Of a DNA stretch of 64,000 nucleotides, positions 59,341-64,000 are shown piece by piece. The stretch is taken from assembly GCA_032716605.1 (NCBI GenBank), contig CM064530.1, positions 12,685,859-12,749,858 on the forward strand, given 5' to 3'. The notes below the pieces were generated by a model. It was given only the letters and a program-made list of their open reading frames with translations, had not been told where the DNA came from and did not search any database. This DNA is from Paralithodes platypus. Its lineage: Eukaryota > Arthropoda > Malacostraca > Decapoda > Lithodidae. Within the stretch, counting starts at the first letter, position 1. Every line of letters starts with the position of its first letter. Position numbers and translations under genes: made by a program.

Positions 59341-59413
59341 GTGTTGGTGGTGTAATGGTTTATATGCTTATGTTCTGGGTGTGGTGTCCCGAGTTCGAAT
59401 CCCGGGAGGACCA
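59341..59413 (+). tRNA. tRNA-like sequence (probable pseudogene or SINE head, Gln-like)
   Basis: The A box TGGTGTAATGG (59,348-59,358) matches the consensus and the B box GTTCGAATCC (59,393-59,402) lies at exactly tRNA spacing, with TTCGAAT falling at T-loop positions 54-60 and A at the discriminator. The D-arm and T-arm words resemble tRNA-Gln, and CTG can be placed in the anticodon loop. However, the acceptor stem (GTGTTGG against GAGGACC) does not pair and the anticodon stem is mostly wobble. A functional tRNA is unlikely. Confidence 0.5.
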
Positions 59414-59584
59414 TATGCTTTCATTAGTTTATTCAAGTGCATTGGGGTTTGTAATTGATGATTAATGTAAAGAATGGGGTGTTACTTAATCATGAAAGCT
59501 TAAGTATCAACATGTCTATGGGCTTACTCTCGTCATACTCATCTAATATTATATCGTGGACAAATTATCCAGTATATATGTCAC

Positions 59585-59680
59585 TAAGATATGATCGGTG
59601 TCGCCTGAATCCATGTTGGGGGACCCAGATAGTCAGGCCATTACCAGGTAGTCAACTATCTTATCCACTGAGAGAGATTT
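59585..59680 (-). pseudogene. Small CR1/L2-like RT fragment (VDKIVDYL)
   Basis: The reverse complement contains GTGGATAAGATAGTTGACTA and AACATGGATTCAGGCGACA. These match the segment encoding VDKIVDYL and QHGFRRQ in the + strand fragment at 60.9 kb, with a deletion and stop in between. Confidence 0.6.
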
Positions 59681-59740
59681 ACATAGATACACTGGCCACA
59701 CAGACCTTACGATCCAAACGAGGTGGTCAGGACTTAATTC

Positions 59741-59784
<44 letters not shown>

Positions 59785-59914
59785 TGAGGGAGGATGGAGA
59801 GGGGTAGAGGTATTATTAAGAAGCACAGATAATATATTGCTGTTGGGGGAAGGAAGGCTGCTGTTTAAAGGTAAGTATAGATAGTATGTGTGTGTGTGTG
59901 TGTGCGTGTGTGAA

Positions 59915-59975
<61 letters not shown>

Positions 59976-60055
59976 TGTACATATATTTACATAGATACAC
60001 TGGCCACAAAGACCTTACGATCCAAACGAGGTGGTCAGGACTTAATTCTAGTAGA
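59678..60055 (-). repeat. Dispersed repeat with microsatellite terminus, copies 2 and 3, flanking AG/GT runs
   Basis: ATTTACATAGATACACTGGCCACA...CAAACGAGGTGGTCAGGACT...CTAGTAGAG occurs at 59,678-59,747 and 59,985-60,055. Copy 2 runs directly into (AG)n (59,745-59,782). A second GT/AG block (59,888-59,971) lies between the copies. Copy 1 is at 46.1 kb in the other orientation. Confidence 0.75.
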
Positions 60056-60371
60056 GATGGCATATCCGATAGAAAAAGAAAGTTGCAGGGAAGGATATAA
60101 AAGAAGAAAGTTATCTCCCCACCCTCCGTTCCCTCCGGCAATTACCGTACATGAAAAAGTTGGAAGTGATTAACCTTGCTGGGCTTCGAAATCCCCAGAA
60201 GGAATTAACAGGAAAGCTTGGAAAAAAGAAAGGAACATTTATGCAACCCTTCGTCTTAGAAGCATTTACATTTTTAATGATGATTTTTATAATTATTATT
60301 TCTTTATTTGTATATTTTTTTGTTTCTTACCTCTCTTCAGCTGAACAAATAATAACGGTGATAATTACTGC

Positions 60372-60630
60372 CTACTCCATACCAATTTGTTTGTGGTATG
60401 CATCTAGATCTTTCTTAAATGTATCTATGGAGGAGCTGTCTATTACTTTATTTGGGAGTTTGTTCCACTCATTAATCACACTGTGAGTGAAGACATTTTT
60501 TGTTGTATCTAGATTTGCTCTCCTACCTAATAATTTTAAATTGTTTCCTCTTGTAGATGTGTCTTCGGATTTTTTTAAAAACTTATCTAGGTTAATGTTA
60601 CTGAATCCTTCTAGAATATTAAAACACCTC
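60372..60630 (-). pseudogene. CR1/L2-like RT C-terminus (minus strand)
   Basis: The minus-strand frame reads CFNILEGFSNINLDKFL...TSTRGNNLKL...VFTHSVINEWNKLPNKVID...FKKDLDAY, then stop. This is the complete C-terminal tail of a CR1/L2-type polyprotein with its WN-x-LP and FK..LD motifs. Its 5' side stops at about 60,630, where a + strand RT N-terminal fragment begins. Confidence 0.82.
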
Positions 60631-60631
60631 A

Positions 60632-61040
60632 GAGGAGGTAGCACAAAGAATAGATAAGGTACATAAGTGAAAGTCGTCCGGCCCAGATAACTTTCTTCCC
60701 CGAGTTGTATGATAAGTGCGAGATGAAATCATGAAATCGCACCTTTCTTGGCAGACATCTTCAATAAATCACTAGAAATTGGAGAGGCCCCTGAAGACTG
60801 GAAACTGGCCAGTGTGACCCCATTCTTTAAGAAAGGGGATCACGAGTGTCCCAATAATGATCAGCCCATTAGCTTGACTTCTATCATAGTAAAATTCTTA
60901 GAAGGGATACCAGTAGACAAGATAGTTGACTACCTAGAAATTCACAATTTAATTACAGATTTCCAACATGGATTCAGGCGACAATGATCATGTTTTACCA
61001 ATTTGCTGGATTTTTTTCCATGAAATGCTAAATGAGATTG
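60632..61040 (+). pseudogene. CR1/L2-like RT N-terminal (fingers) fragment (plus strand)
   Basis: The frame gives EEVAQRIDKVHK-stop-KSSGPDNFLPRVV, then PEDWKLASVTPFFKKGD, PISLTSIIVKFLE, FQHGFRRQ-stop-SCFTNLLDFF. These are the first conserved RT blocks of the same family as at 48.9 kb. Palm motifs are absent. It is head to head with the minus-strand tail of the same family. Confidence 0.82.
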
Positions 61041-62182
61041 TAAATTTGAGCCATAATATTAGCCCTACATATCTAGCTGCCGAATTTTAGCTTCATGTAT
61101 CAAAATCAATGGAAGCAAATCCAAATTGTCTTATTCACAACCTGTATTGGGTTTCTCAGGTTTGCGTATGCAGTGTAGCTACACGTACATATTGAATAGA
61201 GAGGAAAGAAGACGCCACAAATCTGAAAATAGCGAGCCGCGCGTTCAAGAGATGGCAGCACGATCGCAAAGGAAAACGGGAGGGTCCCCCATTAATTCGT
61301 AATAATCCCACCTTGTACTATTAACGCTATTAATAATCAATTCTACGCTATCTAGAGACTCTATAGACATGGTAGAGTTAAATAAACATAAGTAGAGGCT
61401 ACTGTAAAAGCCAGATCATCGTGAAATTGTCGTCATTATGAGGAGGTTCACAGCCAGGTCTCTTATACCTTCACCAATGTTGTTGTGAGAGTGGGGAGTT
61501 GCCAACGTCAAACAAGCTGGGCCAAAATATCCCTAGGTGTCATAAGTATAACCTATGAACGTGTTACGTGAAATGTCCTGTTTTAGTGCAACTTTATAAA
61601 TTAACATCTACATAACATGTGACTAATAATATATATTCAAAATTACATTTTAATTCTTGTTGTGTTGCTTGTAGTTATACAGCTTACATCATATACAAGT
61701 ATCTTATATAATGTGTATGTATTCCTAATACTTTCCTCTTGTTTTGATATACATAATTTATTTAAAATAATTTAAAAGTGTTTTTACCAACATTAAATCA
61801 CTCTTATAGACGTTCCCTCTTTAATCTATTGCCCCCTCATTTTGCGGAATTTCCCTTAACTTTGGTAACACTGCAGACAAGACAGGCACACAGATAATCA
61901 AGGAGTATCTAATAAGGAAAAACGACCGAGGTATTTTGGTTGTATGCCCTACAACAGTCCTGCCACCAAATCCCTAGGACGCGCGGCAAAATAACCGTGT
62001 GACGTCACGCTTTTAGCTCTATCCTTCTGTACTCTATGGTAGCTACACAAGGTCATACAACCATTGGTGCATCTCATAATTGGCATACGAGATTTTTGCT
62101 CTTTTCCGCAATAAATACGTCGAAAACAATCAAATATGTATTTATATTGTATTATCCACATCCCACCTCTGATCATACCAAG
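61041..62182. other. No gene recognised; contains a CRE-like palindrome
   Basis: AT-rich, ordinary complexity, no convincing open frame. TGACGTCA, the full CRE/ATF palindrome, lies at 62,000-62,007 in a locally GC-rich patch (GACGCGCGGC at 61,979). A single occurrence is weak evidence for regulation. Confidence 0.3.
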
Positions 62183-62189
62183 TAACAAC

Positions 62190-62220
<31 letters not shown>

Positions 62221-62222
62221 AC
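62183..62222. repeat. (AAC)n microsatellite
   Basis: About 12 AAC units with one interruption. It could be a retroelement tail like the one at 1.33 kb, but no element is recognised next to it. Confidence 0.9.
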
Positions 62223-63235
62223 ACGACTAAAATAACATATCATAACACAATATTTCCATCTTTAACACTGTCAAAAATTCGTAAGTACTGTACACTCGCG
62301 GAAAAAACAACACAATCTTTACGCTAACGCTCTTAACATTCTGAGAGTGGATCGAAATCTTGTGATAATATAGACTTAAGTTTCACCCGATTCATTCTGT
62401 TCGCACAAATTTTAGCTCACTAGTGTAAAGATGGATTTTTTTTTTTTTCTGCGAGCGTACATCTAGGGTTGACCGGTCCGGCATGGACTTACAACTTCAT
62501 ACATTAATTTGATTGTAGTAATATTAGATTGACAGATTATCTAAACTAACAAATAAATTGTTATTCCCGTTAGTTTATATTTAAATCCTGCAGACACACC
62601 AACACACATATTACAGTCGCACCAACAAGGTGGGAAATAATGCAGATATCAATCATCTTCAGTTTACCCCTCGGCTTTCATATTTAGTTATCTCTAATCC
62701 TACTACTTCCGACTATCACTGTTTTTCGTTATCCATCGCTCAATGATTATACAATTAATTCATCGTGCAGACTATGCCAAGCCCATTATCGAAGAATTGT
62801 GAACAGTGACAAATGTAGCTGGAATCGAAACTGCGTATTTGGCTAGGATGTAGGTGCTCTGTTGCATAATATGTACTATATTATCCCTCACTAACTTTAA
62901 CTGAAGAATGTACGTTATGAAACATTTAAATATGACAAAAGTGTCTAATATATGTGTGATAGGTCCTCTACTGGTTAAATAACTAGTGTACCATGGCCTT
63001 TCATTCACCTTTTAAATGGTGAAACGGCAACATACGGTGGGTTGTTGCTCAGACCCGCTCAACAGGTTTACCAACATTCTCGCAATTCACTCATTTTAAG
63101 CCTAGTGCATAAATCTCATGTATACGATAGCACAGTCACGTTAAATTTCATAAATATATATATTATACTCTTATTATACTCTTCATTAACATTATTATTT
63201 TGAAGTGGAGGTATGGTGTTAACGAGGAGATACTA
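62223..63235. other. No gene recognised
   Basis: AT-rich sequence with a T14 run (about 62,436-62,449). Nothing identifiable. Confidence 0.35.
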
Positions 63236-63512
63236 TTATACAGTTATGTTGGTATCCCTCACTCCCTCGTCTTCCCTCCACCACCTCCCTCTCCACCCAT
63301 CACAGTTCACTCGGCCACGTTCACCGTCTCTTCTCGCCGGTCTCTCCGCGGAAATTGTGTTACCGTTATGTGTTATTTGCGGTTTATGTGTGCGTGCGCG
63401 CGTGTGTGTTGAAGACTGGGAGGAATGGGAGATGACTTTAGTTGTAAGAAGAACAGTGATTGAATCCTCCATCGTCATCGAGTGAGTGGTAGGCTAGTAG
63501 GAGTGAACAGCC
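63236..63512 (+). promoter_or_regulatory. Possible promoter / 5' UTR region
   Basis: A pyrimidine-rich stretch followed by a CpG-bearing segment (GGCCACGTTCACC, CGCCGGTCTCTCCGCGG, GTGCGCGCGTG), unusual in this AT-rich window, precedes an ATG with a consensus splice donor downstream. No TATA box or clear initiator was found. Speculative. Confidence 0.25.
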
Positions 63513-63553
63513 ATGATGAACTGGACCCAACCCTTCCTTCCGTGGGTGTCTAG
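63513..63553 (+). CDS. Possible first coding exon with splice donor
   Basis: ATGATGAACTGGACCCAACC begins a 13-codon frame (MMNWTQPFLPWVS plus two bases) that ends at CTAG|GTAAGA, a near-perfect donor consensus (GT at 63,554-63,555). The ATG context is AACAGCCATGA. Downstream exons would lie beyond the window; a Mite1 starts 120 bp into the presumed intron. The frame is too short to assign a product, and chance is a real alternative. Confidence 0.25.
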
Positions 63554-63672
63554 GTAAGACATCGTTCTGTGCGGTTCATTTACAACCATAGGAATACTTA
63601 TTACTGTTGCAACTTGTCATGACGGTCGTCGTTACCATCTTGCCTGGTTCTAACATATTGTTCTTGTTGTAG

Positions 63673-64000
63673 TTAAAGGGAGCTCAGACGGTATTGTGCA
63701 GCATAATTTACTGGTTCAGCTCAATGGTTTAAGGAAGGGGTTTAGTTTACTCTCTAAACCTCTATCAAGCTTAAAAAAACACCCACAACACCCTCCTTCC
63801 ATATAAGTTTGTACATTTTTCGGTAGAAAAATGTCCCGGCCGAAGGCCGATTCCTCTTCATATACAGGCTCGCTATCGCTCGCCAGGAAAAAAATCGACA
63901 CCTAAATTACACGAAAGGTTTTAATATTGGCAAAGAAATGGGGCAAAAGGTCTAAAAATCGCCAAACTAATGGGGCAAAAGGTCTAAAAATCGCCAAACT
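63673..64000 (-). mobile_element. Mite1 copy, variant subfamily, running off the window
   Basis: Begins TTAAAGGGAGCTCAGACG with the extra block GTGCAGCATAATTTACTGGT shared with the copy at 47.3 kb. The core CCGGCCGAAGGCCG and GGCTCGCTATCGCTCGCC are present. At 63,942-64,000 a 29-bp segment (GGGGCAAAAGGTCTAAAAAT...) is duplicated in tandem. Confidence 0.85.

Noticed and set aside
61245..61262. AAGAGATGGCAGCACG as an isolated CTCF-like site
   Set aside because: The single partial match lacks the CCASYAG half. Not separable from chance.
62183..62222. (AAC)n as the tail of a second RNase H non-LTR element
   Set aside because: No coding remnant or 3' UTR hairpin like that at 1.29 kb was found on either side.

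Overview
This looks like intergenic, repeat-saturated nuclear DNA from an invertebrate, most likely an arthropod. A decapod crustacean is my best guess, judging by the CR1/L2-like retrotransposon tails with a WN-x-LP motif, the very long AG/CT, GATA and GGAA microsatellites and the general repeat style. That is inference from sequence character, not a database match. There is no operon, rRNA, CRISPR array or intact host gene. Almost every long open frame is an artefact of tandem repeats whose length is a multiple of three (147 bp, 30 bp) or of microsatellites. Names such as SatA-SatD and Mite1-Mite4 are local labels.

Layout. 0.1-1.35 kb: 3' end of an RNase H-bearing non-LTR retrotransposon with an (AAC)n tail. 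1.6-2.2 kb: a Mite1 remnant split by a poly(A)-tailed SINE-like insertion. 2.2-23.3 kb: a large fold-back satellite complex, SatA (147 bp, +) / SatB (about 153 bp, +) / inversion centre at 18,119 / SatB (-) / SatA (-). The A/B junction is the same on both sides. 23.6-41.5 kb: a second, independent fold-back complex of the same design, SatC (30 bp, +) / linker / SatD (56 bp, +) / SatD (-) / linker / SatC (-). SatB and SatC carry kilobase-scale higher-order repeats.

41.5-64 kb: a mosaic of short terminal-inverted-repeat elements, broken CR1/L2-like reverse transcriptase fragments, minisatellites and microsatellites. Mite1 (about 370 bp) has TTAA-GGGGAG ends and conserved GC hairpins, and there are at least eight copies in the window. 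Mite2 has CACACGA ends. Mite3 has GTACC ends and is internally palindromic. Mite4 has arms of about 60 bp around a 24-bp minisatellite. Elements are nested inside one another and inside RT fragments. In one case a Mite1 splits an RT reading frame in a way that supports a TTAA target-site duplication. Near the right end (63.2-63.55 kb) a CpG-containing stretch, an ATG and a consensus splice donor could be the first exon of a host gene, but this is weak.

The most notable structures are the two adjacent A-B-B'-A' fold-back satellite complexes and the apparent growth of a minisatellite from the terminal repeat of a Mite1 copy. Also worth checking are the protein-binding-like motifs in the satellites near the inversion centres: TATCGATA in SatB and CACTAGATGGCG in SatD.
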